Positions 33,074-43,028 of a DNA stretch of 64,000 nt are shown one piece after another. The stretch lies in assembly GCF_002179965.1 (NCBI RefSeq), contig NZ_NGUQ01000037.1, forward strand, positions 620,001 to 684,000, given 5' to 3'. This DNA comes from Pandoraea sp. PE-S2T-3 (lineage in GTDB: Bacteria; Pseudomonadota; Gammaproteobacteria; Burkholderiales; Burkholderiaceae). Each line of letters opens with the position of its first letter. The first letter of the stretch is position 1. A program made the translations under genes and the position numbers. The notes beneath the pieces are model-generated. The model was not told the origin of the DNA. It saw only the letters and a list, made by a program, of their open reading frames with translations, and did no database searches.

Positions 33074-34174
33074 ATGACTACGCAAAACTACACGCTCGCA
33101 TCCTCGCAGGCGGGGCCGGTCTCGCCCGTTCAAAACAAACGCCCGGTATCTGCGGCAATCGCCACACTCGCTCTCGCGACCGGGTTGGCGCTGCCAAGCG
33201 CCGCGCATGCCCAATCGAGCGTGACGCTCTACGGTCTGCTCGATCTCTCGCTCGACTGGTCGCACTCGGGAAACCAAAGCACGTATCGCATGCTCTCCGG
33301 TGCGCAAACCGGGTCTCGCTTCGGTTTGAAGGGGTCTGAGGACATTGGCGGCGGCAACCGCATCAACTTCACGCTCGAGAATGGCTTCAACCTGAACAAC
33401 GGCACCGCCAGCGATTCCACGTCGATCTTCAACCGGCAGGCGTGGGTCGGCGCATCCGGTCGCTGGGGCGAGGTCCGCTTCGGACGTCAAAACTCGCCGT
33501 TGTACGTGCCGCTGGAAGGAAAATTCGACGCCACTGGCGCGTCAACGATCGCGTCCGGCCTGAACAGCTTCGCGACGTTGTCGGTGCGTGCAAGTAATGC
33601 CATCTACTACGGCACGCCCGATATTGCGGGCTTTTCGGCGCAGGCGATGCTCGGTTTGCGTGACAGCACGACGACACCGCGCAGCGGCATCAACAACTAT
33701 CACCTCACGGCGTCTTACACACGCGGTCCGGTAGACCTGGGCGTCGGCTATCAATCGGTGGACAGCGCCACGAATGCGAGCACGCTCAAAGCCTTCTTTG
33801 GCGGCGGCTCGTATGACTTCGGCACGGTGCGGCTGTACGCGGGCTTTCACCACGCCCAGCAAAGCGATGGCTCGGTGGACAAGAACGTCTATACGGTTTC
33901 CGGTGCGTACCGCTTCAACCCGGCGTCGACACTGGCGCTTGTGTACAGCCACCTCGATGACCGCACGCCCGCCGCGCGCAACGCCGATCACGTGGGCCTG
34001 ATGTATGCCTATTGGCTGTCCAAGCGCACGTGGCTATATGCGAGCGGGGCAGTGCTGCTCAACAAGGGCACGTCGGCCTATGCGCTGGCCGGGTCGACCA
34101 CGCCCGGCGTGGCCGTCGCCTACCCGGGGGCCGATGCGCAAGGCGTGCAGATCGGCGTCCAGCATCGGTTCTGA
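33074..34174 (+). CDS. Gram-negative trimeric porin
   Basis: A 366-residue outer-membrane porin. After an N-terminal signal region of about 46 residues (IATLALATGLALPSAAHAQ), the mature protein opens SSVTLYGLLDLSLDWS and has the SRFGLKGSEDIGGGNRINFTLENGF block of betaproteobacterial porins. It ends in a terminal Phe (VQHRF). Placed at the end of the sulfonate-type cluster, it may let the substrate cross the outer membrane. The signal peptide is long; an internal start is possible but none is better supported. Confidence 0.88.
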   Translation: MTTQNYTLASSQAGPVSPVQNKRPVSAAIATLALATGLALPSAAHAQSSVTLYGLLDLSLDWSHSGNQSTYRMLSGAQTGSRFGLKGSEDIGGGNRINFTLENGFNLNNGTASDSTSIFNRQAWVGASGRWGEVRFGRQNSPLYVPLEGKFDATGASTIASGLNSFATLSVRASNAIYYGTPDIAGFSAQAMLGLRDSTTTPRSGINNYHLTASYTRGPVDLGVGYQSVDSATNASTLKAFFGGGSYDFGTVRLYAGFHHAQQSDGSVDKNVYTVSGAYRFNPASTLALVYSHLDDRTPAARNADHVGLMYAYWLSKRTWLYASGAVLLNKGTSAYALAGSTTPGVAVAYPGADAQGVQIGVQHRF

Positions 34175-34199
34175 GATCGGGGGGCAATCCCCTGACAGT

Positions 34200-34240
34200 A
34201 ACGGGCCCCATGCCTTGTCGGATGGGGCCCGTTGTCTTTA
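34200..34240. terminator. Strong terminator between convergent porin and groEL
   Basis: AACGGGCCCCAT and ATGGGGCCCGTT form a perfect 12-bp stem with a 10-base loop, followed on the plus strand by GTCTTT. It separates the convergent porin and groEL genes and can act in both directions. Confidence 0.8.
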
Positions 34241-34273
34241 CGGCTGATGGTGTTCAGGCGATCTTAGTTTGGC

Positions 34274-35923
<1,650 letters not shown>

Positions 35924-35946
35924 TTAAATAGAGAAATGAATGGGGA

Positions 35947-36240
35947 TTAGTGAACGGCGACGACAGCGATGATGTCTTCTTCGCGCAGGACGAGCAGTTC
36001 GTTGCCGTCGACCTTGACGACCTGACCGCCGTACTTGCCGAACAGCACACGGTCGCCGATCTTGACGTCGAGTTCGATATGACGGCCATCTTTGTCGCGG
36101 CGGCCGGGTCCCACGGCGAGCACTTCGCCTTGATCCGGTTTCTCTGCGGCGCTATCGGGCAACACGATGCCCGAACTGGTCTTGGTCTCTTGATCGAGAC
36201 GCTTGACGATGACGCGATCCTGTAAAGGACGAAGGCTCAT
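35947..36240 (-). CDS. groES: Co-chaperonin GroES
   Basis: A 97-residue 10-kDa co-chaperonin ([18 protein letters not shown]; mobile loop [56 protein letters not shown]). It caps the GroEL ring. The frame opens upstream to 36363, but the ATG at 36240 gives the universal GroES start and AAAGGAAAC precedes it. First gene of the groES-groEL operon. Confidence 0.95.
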   Translation of the reverse strand: MSLRPLQDRVIVKRLDQETKTSSGIVLPDSAAEKPDQGEVLAVGPGRRDKDGRHIELDVKIGDRVLFGKYGGQVVKVDGNELLVLREEDIIAVVAVH

Positions 36241-36296
36241 GACGTTTCCTTTTGCTTCTGCTTGATGGTGGAGAGAGATAAGAAATCGGTAGTGAT

Positions 36297-36321
36297 TGGC
36301 ACTCTCGATCACCGAGTGCCA
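36297..36321. promoter_or_regulatory. CIRCE operator (HrcA site) of groESL
   Basis: TGGCACTC-N9-GAGTGCCA: a perfect 8-bp repeat with exactly the 9-base spacer of the CIRCE consensus (TTAGCACTC-N9-GAGTGCTAA), 56 bases upstream of groES. HrcA repression at normal temperature and heat induction are expected. Confidence 0.88.
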
Positions 36322-36400
36322 GACTGGTTTGCAGTATAAAAATGACATCGGGCTGCAATCCAATAATCGATTCTCGGATCGATATCTCTAAGCGGCATTA

Positions 36401-36422
36401 GCAGGTCAAAAGCAGGTCAAAA
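36401..36422. repeat. 11-base tandem repeat
   Basis: GCAGGTCAAAA occurs twice head to tail, between the groES promoter and the end of the LysR gene. It may be an operator half-site pair or chance slippage; nothing else is seen in 36322-36449. Confidence 0.4.
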
Positions 36423-36449
36423 GCGAGGCATCTCCCTTCACCTCACGAC

Positions 36450-37295
36450 TCAGGTCGTTCGCAACGCTGCGCTCAGTGTCTGAAGCGTGCGTCTGGCCTG
36501 CGCATCGGTGAGCCCGGTGTGCAGCACCACGTCCCGCTCGGGTAACGGCGGGAGGCCAAGACGCTGCCCCACGTCGACCGTCCCGACCGGGGCAACACGG
36601 TGAGCGAGTGCCGCGACGGCCAGCCCGGCGGTCACGGCGGCCCCAATTGTGCCGACACCGCCCCCCACGAAGACTTCGTGCCACGCGACGCCAGCAGCAT
36701 CCAGTGCGCTCACGGCCATCGCGCGCACGCTGCACGGCTTGGCTTGCGTCGCGAGCGGCAGCCCGCCGTTGGCACTCGGTTCGAAGTCCGTCGCCGCCAT
36801 CCAGCCGAACGATTGCGCCATGATACGTTCGCCGTCGAGACGCCGCGTGTCGTGGCGCAGCACAATGCACGCGTCGATCTCGGTCGCGTCGTAGCATTCG
36901 AGCAATTCGCGCGACGGTGCGATGCGAAGCTCGACAATCACGCCGGGGTCCGCGTCGTGCATGCGTCGTATCAACAAGGGGAGATTGGCGCCGACCAGAT
37001 GGTGGCTGATGCCGATGGTCAATCGCCGGGTCTGAACGCTGAATGCCTGTAGCGCCGTTTCATGGGCACTGACGAGCGCGCGGGCGGGCGCCAGAAAGGC
37101 GAGTCCGCTTGCCGACAGCCGCACCTGACGCGGCGTGCGGTCCAGCAGCCGGTGTCCGAGTGTCGCCTCCAGCCGCTTGATCTTGACGCTGACCGCCGAC
37201 TGAGTGGAGTTCAGCACTTCGGCCGCCCGGGTGAAGCTCTTGAGTTCAACCGTCAGCACAAAGGCCCGCACGGCATCGATATCTAACGCATTCAT
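36450..37295 (-). CDS. LysR-family transcriptional regulator
   Basis: A 281-residue regulator. The N-terminal winged helix (MNALDIDAVRAFVLTVELKSFTRAAEVLNSTQSAVSVKIKRLEATLGHRLLDR) is the classic LysR form; the remaining residues form the periplasmic-binding-like effector domain (LTIGISHHLVGANLPLLIRRM at the first strand). It is divergent from a 55-residue membrane peptide gene at 37394, the usual arrangement of a LysR regulator and its target. The effector is unknown. Confidence 0.88.
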   Translation of the reverse strand: MNALDIDAVRAFVLTVELKSFTRAAEVLNSTQSAVSVKIKRLEATLGHRLLDRTPRQVRLSASGLAFLAPARALVSAHETALQAFSVQTRRLTIGISHHLVGANLPLLIRRMHDADPGVIVELRIAPSRELLECYDATEIDACIVLRHDTRRLDGERIMAQSFGWMAATDFEPSANGGLPLATQAKPCSVRAMAVSALDAAGVAWHEVFVGGGVGTIGAAVTAGLAVAALAHRVAPVGTVDVGQRLGLPPLPERDVVLHTGLTDAQARRTLQTLSAALRTT

Positions 37296-37393
37296 GATCA
37301 GTCATTCGAATTTGTCATCATTGAAATATCCTGCCATGTGCTGTTCGAATGGTCGAGCGCTAATTACGATGGCTCCATCAAAGGAGCTACGTC

Positions 37394-37561
37394 ATGCCTC
37401 AATTTCAAATCGACTCGCCGCAAGAGCCCAGGCGCAGACATTCACCGGATCAGTCCCCGGTATCGGCAAACGCGTTTGTGATGGCGCATGTTGTCAGCGT
37501 GGCGGGCGTCGCACTCGCCGTCGCCTTGCTGACGGCCGTCGTGGTGTCGGTGTGGCGGTAG
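37394..37561 (+). CDS. Small single-pass membrane protein (55 aa)
   Basis: A short gene with AAAGGAGCTACGTC directly before its ATG, an excellent ribosome site. The product starts MPQFQIDSPQEPRRRHSPDQ, a soluble, basic segment of about 28 residues, followed by one hydrophobic helix (AHVVSVAGVALAVALLTAVV) and ends SVWR. It is divergent from the LysR gene, 98 bases away, and is probably its target. I do not recognise the family. Function unknown; small membrane proteins of this type often modulate a transporter or enzyme. Confidence 0.65.
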   Translation: MPQFQIDSPQEPRRRHSPDQSPVSANAFVMAHVVSVAGVALAVALLTAVVVSVWR

Positions 37562-37577
37562 CCGCAGGACAGACGTA

Positions 37578-39938
37578 TCAGGACGGAAACAGGCACTTCC
37601 GAATGATGGCGTGCACGCCCCAGTTGCCGTTCACCACTTGCGTGACGCCGAAGTCGACACCAACGGAGAGGATCGCGTTCGCCTCGTCTTCCGTCAGCCC
37701 GTTCACTTGCATCAGAAACCGGCGCGCCTTGTAAAAGGCGTCACGCAGGGCGCTGTCCAGCGTCGACTTCAGGTAGATCTGGCTTTGCGCCTTCTGCCCC
37801 AGCTCGGCGAGGTGGTTCGGTGAACTGAAGCCGTGCACGATCCACTCCTGCGCGGTTTCCACCAGCGGATACGTGAGGTCGGCAAACGGCGCATTGGCGG
37901 GGATCGCCGCCTTCTTGTGCAAGATCAACTGAATCTTGCCAGTGAGCGAACATTCGATGGCCGTGCCGCCCAGCTCGGCATCGCCTTGCGACGCGTGCGG
38001 GTCGCCGATCGACAGCAAGGCATTGGGCACCGCCACTTTCAAGAACACGCTGGCCCCGCGCGTGACACGCCAGTTGTCCAGATTGCCCGCATAGCTCGAC
38101 GGTGGAATCGAGTCGATCAGACCGTCTTGCGCGGGCGCAACGGCGAGTACGCCGAAGTGCGGCCGCAGCGGGATCTCGACATCCTTCAGTGCGCGGTAAT
38201 TCTTCGTTATCTTCGTATGGTCGACGGGCACGCCCGGGTAGTCGATGGTCGTGTGCACCACACCGAACGGGTCGCGCTGCGGCGTCCAGCGGAAGCTGTA
38301 GAGCGCGCGGGCGACGCCATCGTTACGTTCGCAGTCGATCTCGAAGACGGTCACGACTTCGCGCTCACGCGGTGCCGTCAGCATGTCCTGATAGTGAAAT
38401 CCCCACCACGCCGACGCGTGCGCGCCGAAGGCCTTGCCCGCATAGGCCGGATTGGCGCTGGGGCGCGGCTGCAAGTCGAGAATGCGGACTTCCAGCACGT
38501 CGCCCGGCATGGCGTCCTCGACGGCGATCGGGCCCGTGCAGATATGCACGCCGAAGCCTTCTCCAGCGCCGCGCCCGTAGACAGACGCATCCATTGGGCC
38601 AGCGCCTCGCCGGTCGACGTTCTTCTGCGTGGCCGTCCAGTGAAAGACGCTCTCGGCACCCGGGTCGCCCTGCACCATGCGTTCCCAGTCGTCGGTGGCG
38701 TGCTGGGTCAGCGTCTCGATCGTGACGGTATCGCCGGAGTCGACCGTCAGCACCGGTGGCAGATCATGGCTCAAATATCCCCAGTGCACCGACTCGCGTG
38801 TTGCGCGCAAATAGTGATGCTGTCCCGCCGCGTGAGGCAAATTGGCATGCGCTGCGTTACCGTCATGGCCTTCGGTAGCGGAACGGTGCGCAGTGCGTAC
38901 CGCATCTGCCGTCAATCCGGCACCGCGTTGCAACGTCGCCGAGGGAAAGTCGGGATGCCCCCGGGAAATACGTGCGCGGGCGGGCAGGGTGCGCGCCTTC
39001 ACGCTTTGCTCGCGATAGGCTTTCGGCGACACGCCGAATCGTTCCCGAAATGCTTGGCTGAAATACGACGGATCGTTGAAGCCCCATCGGTAGCAAATAT
39101 CCGACACGGACAACTGGTCGTAGACCGGGTTCGCGAGATCCGCGTGACATCGTTCCAGACGGCTATTGCGCAGATACGTCGAAAAGCTGTGACCCGAGTC
39201 TTCGAACAGTTTTCGCAGATAGCGATCCGAGATGTGCTCGTCACTGGCAATGGCCGACAACGACAGGTCGGGCTCCGCAAGCCGCGCCTGAACACGATGA
39301 CAAATACGCGCGAACATGGCCGATCGCGAGGATGACAGTCCCGACGTCGCATGGGGCTTGGCAGCCACCAGCGCCGACGCCAGCAACTCAAGCAAGACGC
39401 CTTCGACCGGTTCGAGAGCCTGCGCATCGGGCTCGGCCATTGCGTCGAGTTGATCGGCAATCGTTCTGAGCAGACTGCCGAAGAGGCCGCCGACCGACGG
39501 CGGCAGCTTGCAGGTGCCGGCCAGCGGCGCGCTTGCCAGTCGAGGCGCGATCAGCGCGTGCCGAATATGCAGCGTGACGATACGAAAAGGCGTCCGCGCC
39601 ACGAAATCGACGCTTTCCATCGCCGGAATGCAGGCAATCTCGCCCGTCGCCAGCGGCTCGTCGATCACGCTTCCCGTGAGTTCTGCCTGCCCGTCGAGCA
39701 ACATGATGAGCAGATAGCCACGCTCGCCGCCCGCGCGGGCGGATACGACTTGCGGCGTGGCAGCGATGACGGACACCTCGATGCCTGCGGGTGTGCGATG
39801 CGAGAGCAGGGTGCCGTGCAGCGGTTGCTCAGGGGCAGGCGAGCGAAAATGCAGACGCGCGTCGAGCAACCGGGCTTGCCACGCGGGGCCCCGCTGGTCA
39901 TGAGCGTAGGACTCGGTTGAAAAGTGCGCGCGATCCAA
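37578..39938 (-). CDS. AraC-family regulator fused to an acetamidase/formamidase
   Basis: A 786-residue protein if started at the TTG at 39938, which has AGGAG 7 bases upstream; the open frame extends to 40118 without a better start. Residues 1 to about 325 are an AraC-type regulator with a sensory part and a C-terminal double helix-turn-helix (SLSAIASDEHISDRYLRKLF, then WGFNDPSYFSQAFRERFGVSPKAYRE). After a low-complexity linker of some 65 residues comes a full-length formamidase/acetamidase domain (HHYLRATRESVHWGYL, GDPHASQGDAELGGTAIE, VGVDFGVTQVVNGNWGVHA). The enzyme hydrolyses short amides to acid plus ammonia. Such a regulator-enzyme fusion is unusual, and a single-base change near 38845 may have created it (see findings). 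Last gene of the minus-strand amide operon. Confidence 0.78.
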   Translation of the reverse strand: MDRAHFSTESYAHDQRGPAWQARLLDARLHFRSPAPEQPLHGTLLSHRTPAGIEVSVIAATPQVVSARAGGERGYLLIMLLDGQAELTGSVIDEPLATGEIACIPAMESVDFVARTPFRIVTLHIRHALIAPRLASAPLAGTCKLPPSVGGLFGSLLRTIADQLDAMAEPDAQALEPVEGVLLELLASALVAAKPHATSGLSSSRSAMFARICHRVQARLAEPDLSLSAIASDEHISDRYLRKLFEDSGHSFSTYLRNSRLERCHADLANPVYDQLSVSDICYRWGFNDPSYFSQAFRERFGVSPKAYREQSVKARTLPARARISRGHPDFPSATLQRGAGLTADAVRTAHRSATEGHDGNAAHANLPHAAGQHHYLRATRESVHWGYLSHDLPPVLTVDSGDTVTIETLTQHATDDWERMVQGDPGAESVFHWTATQKNVDRRGAGPMDASVYGRGAGEGFGVHICTGPIAVEDAMPGDVLEVRILDLQPRPSANPAYAGKAFGAHASAWWGFHYQDMLTAPREREVVTVFEIDCERNDGVARALYSFRWTPQRDPFGVVHTTIDYPGVPVDHTKITKNYRALKDVEIPLRPHFGVLAVAPAQDGLIDSIPPSSYAGNLDNWRVTRGASVFLKVAVPNALLSIGDPHASQGDAELGGTAIECSLTGKIQLILHKKAAIPANAPFADLTYPLVETAQEWIVHGFSSPNHLAELGQKAQSQIYLKSTLDSALRDAFYKARRFLMQVNGLTEDEANAILSVGVDFGVTQVVNGNWGVHAIIRKCLFPS

Positions 39939-40029
39939 GACCAATCTCCTGCATGGGTGACATGGACGCCGGGCCGGGGCAACCTGCGATGCCACCGGCC
40001 CGGGAATTGCCGTCAATGATGCAATCCCG

Positions 40030-40221
40030 CTAGCCGAAGTGCAATTGGCCTCGCATCGCGGCGACGAGCACAAAGCCGACAAACGTACCGAAGATGGCGA
40101 AAATACCGCCGAGCACATTTGGCGCGGGAATCGGTGCCCGCACGCTTGTGTAGACGATGCCGGTGACCAGACCGACGGCGGCCGCCTGAAGCTCGGTGGC
40201 GCCCAGCGTGAGCTCTACCAT
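40030..40221 (-). CDS. XapX-domain small membrane protein (second copy)
   Basis: A 63-residue peptide with two hydrophobic helices, matching the XapX (DUF1427) pattern: LQAAAVGLVTGIVYTSVRAPIPAPNVLGGIFAIFGTFVGF. GAGGAAAACATC precedes the start. It is a diverged sister of the XapX protein directly upstream (10-base gap). XapX proteins sit in the inner membrane, often next to amidase genes; their function is unknown, with transport or channel roles suggested. Confidence 0.82.
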   Translation of the reverse strand: MVELTLGATELQAAAVGLVTGIVYTSVRAPIPAPNVLGGIFAIFGTFVGFVLVAAMRGQLHFG

Positions 40222-40231
40222 GATGTTTTCC

Positions 40232-40471
40232 TCAGGATGACCGGACCGGTCGCGTGTGCGGCACGTCCTCGGCGGGCGGGCGGCCGAACGTTACCGAGCG
40301 TCGCCAAGCCTGAACAATGAGATAGCCAAGGTAGGTGAAAACGATGGCGAAAATACCCCCGGCGACGTTCGGCGCCGGAATCGGCAGGTTGAGCCACGAG
40401 TACAGCGTGCCCGTGACCAGCCCGACGAGCAGGGCGACGATTTCATTGCGCCCGATGTAGACGTATTGCAT
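40232..40471 (-). CDS. XapX-domain small membrane protein (first copy)
   Basis: A 79-residue XapX (DUF1427) protein: EIVALLVGLVTGTLYSWLNLPIPAPNVAGGIFAIVFTYLGYLI holds the two helices and the conserved PIPAPN turn. AAGGAACC precedes the start. It follows the formamidase by 12 bases and precedes its paralogue by 10 bases, so all are co-transcribed. The extra C-terminal tail (RPPAEDVPHTRPVRSS) is absent from the second copy. A role in amide or ammonium traffic is inferred only from context. Confidence 0.83.
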   Translation of the reverse strand: MQYVYIGRNEIVALLVGLVTGTLYSWLNLPIPAPNVAGGIFAIVFTYLGYLIVQAWRRSVTFGRPPAEDVPHTRPVRSS

Positions 40472-40483
40472 GGCGTGGGTTCC

Positions 40484-41554
40484 TTACGGTTTCGTCGATG
40501 ACTTTGTCGATTGCCGGGCCGCCGCCATCGCGTCCGTTTCTTCGGGCGGGAAGATGCTGCGCGGCATCGTGCAATGGATACCCTGTGTGCCGTCGACCAC
40601 CTGCGTGACGCCGAAGTCGGCGGCAACGCTCATCAGCGAGTAGGCGTCGTCGCGCGAGAGGCCCTGCTGCTCCGTCAGCAACTGGACCATATCGCGGCCA
40701 GCGTTCTTGCCTGCCTCGTCAAGGTCGGGATGGAAGCCGTGGACGATCCAGCAGTCCGGCGTCTCGAGCAGGGGCGACGGGAAGTGGAAGTCCTTGCGCA
40801 GCACGATCTGGAACAGCACATTGAGCGAGGCCTCAATGGCAGTGCCGCTGATCTCGCCGTCGCCTTGTGAAATATGCGGGTCACCGATCGAGAAGAGTGC
40901 GCCGTCGACCTGCACCGGGTAGTACATCGTGGCACCGGCACCGATGCGCCAGTTATCGATGTTGCCGCCATGCAGTCCGGGCTCGACCGTGGTCACGCGC
41001 CCCTTGGCATCCGGTGCAACCCCGGCAGTGCCCAAGTGCGGGCGCACAGGGACGCGTACCCCTGCCAGTGCGGGTTGTTTGCAGCACTCCCGGTGATCGA
41101 CGATCTTGCCCGGCGTGGTGAGCTTGCCCGGGTAGTCGAAGGCGAAGAGGGCGTGGGCGGTGTTCGAGCGATTGTCGAGCTCGTAGATGGTGACGCGCTC
41201 TTTCTTGAAATCGTCGTACAGCTGCCCCCAATGGGCGGCCACGTTGGCGCCGTATCGGAAGCGGGGAATCATCTGAAGGTAGCGAACTTCGAGCATATCG
41301 CCCGGTTTCGCGTCTTCGACAAAGATCGGGCCGGTCATGATGTGCACGCCGGGGTTGCGATCTTCGTGGGGAATCGTGTCGTAGATGGCACGCACGGCGG
41401 CGTCCATCATCAGATCGGGGGCGTCGCCCGCGTGATGCGTGACGGCTTCGGCGCGAATCAGATCACCGCTTTTCACCGTCAGTGCGGGTCGCTGGGTCGC
41501 GTCGAAGTAGCCCCAGTGCACGGTCTCGGGCCGGGCGGGAAGGTCGTGAAGCAT
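40484..41554 (-). CDS. Acetamidase/formamidase (FmdA/AmdA family)
   Basis: A 356-residue amidohydrolase: GDLIRAEAVTHHAGDAPDLM, HIMTGPIFVEDAKPGDMLEVRYL, SIGDPHISQGDGEISGTAIEASL and SVAADFGVTQVVDGTQGIHC are the FmdA/AmdA blocks. It hydrolyses short-chain amides to the acid and ammonia in the cytosol. TCAGGAGACATGGC precedes the start. First gene of the operon ending in the AraC-formamidase fusion, so the operon encodes two separate formamidase-type enzymes, of 356 and about 400 residues. Confidence 0.87.
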   Translation of the reverse strand: MLHDLPARPETVHWGYFDATQRPALTVKSGDLIRAEAVTHHAGDAPDLMMDAAVRAIYDTIPHEDRNPGVHIMTGPIFVEDAKPGDMLEVRYLQMIPRFRYGANVAAHWGQLYDDFKKERVTIYELDNRSNTAHALFAFDYPGKLTTPGKIVDHRECCKQPALAGVRVPVRPHLGTAGVAPDAKGRVTTVEPGLHGGNIDNWRIGAGATMYYPVQVDGALFSIGDPHISQGDGEISGTAIEASLNVLFQIVLRKDFHFPSPLLETPDCWIVHGFHPDLDEAGKNAGRDMVQLLTEQQGLSRDDAYSLMSVAADFGVTQVVDGTQGIHCTMPRSIFPPEETDAMAAARQSTKSSTKP

Positions 41555-41663
41555 GCCATGTCTCCTGATTTTCGTTTTAGGGTGAAGTCATGGTAGTGCC
41601 CGACAAAACCCGACGATTAGGAGCGTTTGACACGTTCTCTGTTGCTAGGTGGAACTAACGTTA

Positions 41664-41682
41664 ACCCCCGTTATCCGGGGGT
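41664..41682 (-). terminator. Hairpin after the alpha/beta hydrolase gene
   Basis: ACCCCCG-TTATC-CGGGGGT, a 7-bp stem 18 bases beyond the stop of the minus-strand hydrolase and upstream of the formamidase operon. No long T tract; probably an inefficient terminator separating the two units. Confidence 0.45.
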
Positions 41683-41699
41683 GCCCGTCATTGGAAGCC

Positions 41700-42398
41700 T
41701 CAGGCGTCGGCAAGCGTTGATGCCGCCTCGTCGATGAGCGCGGCGACGTCGACCGGCTTCGACGCCAGCGATGCGTGACTTGCTGCCAGGGTGATCACCT
41801 TCCTCGCGTTGAGCCGCGCCGACATCATCGCCTCGTTCTCCGGTGCGATCATCCGGTCGTCGCTGGAGATCTGATACCACGACGGTTTTTTCTTCCACGC
41901 CGGTGCGGTAATGGTGTCGCCGAATGTCGACGCGAGGGGGGCCTTCTGGGTGACAGCCATCACGAGGCCTTCTTCCGGCGTCAGATCCTGACAGAAGCTC
42001 TCGTGAAACTTATCGGCCTTGATCCACAGATAGCCATCGCTGTCCGGCGCGAGATTCGGCACGGCGACGGGGGGATGCTGCTCGGTAATGCCGCCGGGGC
42101 TCTCCCCCGCGTCGGGTGCGAACGCGGCAATGTAGACCAGCCCGATCACGTTCGGCTGATCACCGGCCTCGGTGATCACGGCGCCTCCATAGGAATGGCC
42201 GACGAGCAAGACCGGACCTTTCTGCTGCGCGATCATTTTGCGCGTACGCTCCGCATCGTCGGCAAGCGAAGTGAGTGGCATTTCAACCGCGTGAATCGAC
42301 GTGTAGCCCTTGCGCGTCAATTCGACAATGACTTTCGCCCAATGGGCCGCACCTCCCCAGAAACCGTGAACCAGAATGACTGTCGGTTTATCGCTCAT
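41700..42398 (-). CDS. Alpha/beta hydrolase
   Basis: A 232-residue single-domain hydrolase. HGFWGG is the oxyanion segment, GHSYGG the nucleophile elbow, SSDDRMI carries the likely acidic residue and ASHASL the catalytic His. The size and VILVHGFWGGAAHW opening resemble small esterases of the EstC/salicylate-esterase-like group. No export signal. Substrate unknown; it stands alone upstream of the amide operon. Confidence 0.8.
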   Translation of the reverse strand: MSDKPTVILVHGFWGGAAHWAKVIVELTRKGYTSIHAVEMPLTSLADDAERTRKMIAQQKGPVLLVGHSYGGAVITEAGDQPNVIGLVYIAAFAPDAGESPGGITEQHPPVAVPNLAPDSDGYLWIKADKFHESFCQDLTPEEGLVMAVTQKAPLASTFGDTITAPAWKKKPSWYQISSDDRMIAPENEAMMSARLNARKVITLAASHASLASKPVDVAALIDEAASTLADA

Positions 42399-42564
42399 GC
42401 TCTGCTCCTAGTCGATACTGCCCGCCAGCGAGTTTTCGAGGCATAGCCTGCCGGCGGAGGGGGGCTATCCGGCGCTACTGGAGTAACGACTATAGGTCAT
42501 GATTTCGCTCGGTGTGAGCATCGATTGACGCGTCATGCGATGGTCATCTTTGGCTTGTCGCTCC

Positions 42565-42602
42565 TTGTCATCTTCATGACAAATAAGTAATCCCCGGTTC
42601 AT
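42565..42602. promoter_or_regulatory. Metal-response regulator box, copy A
   Basis: ATGACAAATAAGTAATCCCC (42576-42595), followed by GGTTCAT, nearly repeats the sequence at 43579 and lies 93 bases before the small exported gene. It overlaps a perfect inverted repeat TTGTCAT-CTTC-ATGACAA (42565-42582). A TACGAT -10-like hexamer lies downstream. Similar TGACA-N4-TGTAAT boxes bind CzcR/CopR-type regulators, and czcR is encoded at 49591. The rest of 42399-42694 shows no gene. Confidence 0.6.
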
Positions 42603-42694
42603 CTTGCTGTTTGCCGCCGCTGCTTACGATGGTACCCAACAGTTCCACAGGGACTGACGTCTTCCCGAGTCATCTCAACCCAAGGGGTATCACC

Positions 42695-43024
42695 ATGATC
42701 AAACGCATCCTCATCATCTCCACCCTCAGTGCCAGCGCGTTGCTGTCGATGTCCGTACAGGCCACTGCCCGCTATGACAACAGTGTGCCGCCGTTCGCCG
42801 CCGACACGGGGCCGGCCGTCGCGCGTGACGATGTGGCGAAGCAACTGAAGGACGTGCATGCCAACGGCGTGCCGGTGCCGTCGAACCTCAAGGCACTGCA
42901 AGGCACGCAGTCGCCGTCGAAGATGACCCGCGAGCAAGTGCAAAAGGAGCTGGAAGCCGCGGCAGAACAAGGCCTGCTGAACCAGCCCGATTCGGTGTAT
43001 CCGAAACTGCCTCTGGTCGAGTGA
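42695..43024 (+). CDS. Small exported protein (DUF4148-like)
   Basis: A 109-residue protein with a signal peptide (MIKRILIISTLSASALLSMSVQATA). The mature part is polar, with TREQVQKELEAAAEQGLL near the end, the block shared by DUF4148 proteins common in Burkholderiaceae. It starts at 42695; the longer frame from 42611 would bury the signal. Function unknown. The promoter carries the same box as the czc operon, so it is probably metal-induced and periplasmic. Confidence 0.72.
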   Translation: MIKRILIISTLSASALLSMSVQATARYDNSVPPFAADTGPAVARDDVAKQLKDVHANGVPVPSNLKALQGTQSPSKMTREQVQKELEAAAEQGLLNQPDSVYPKLPLVE

Positions 43025-43028
43025 CGTC

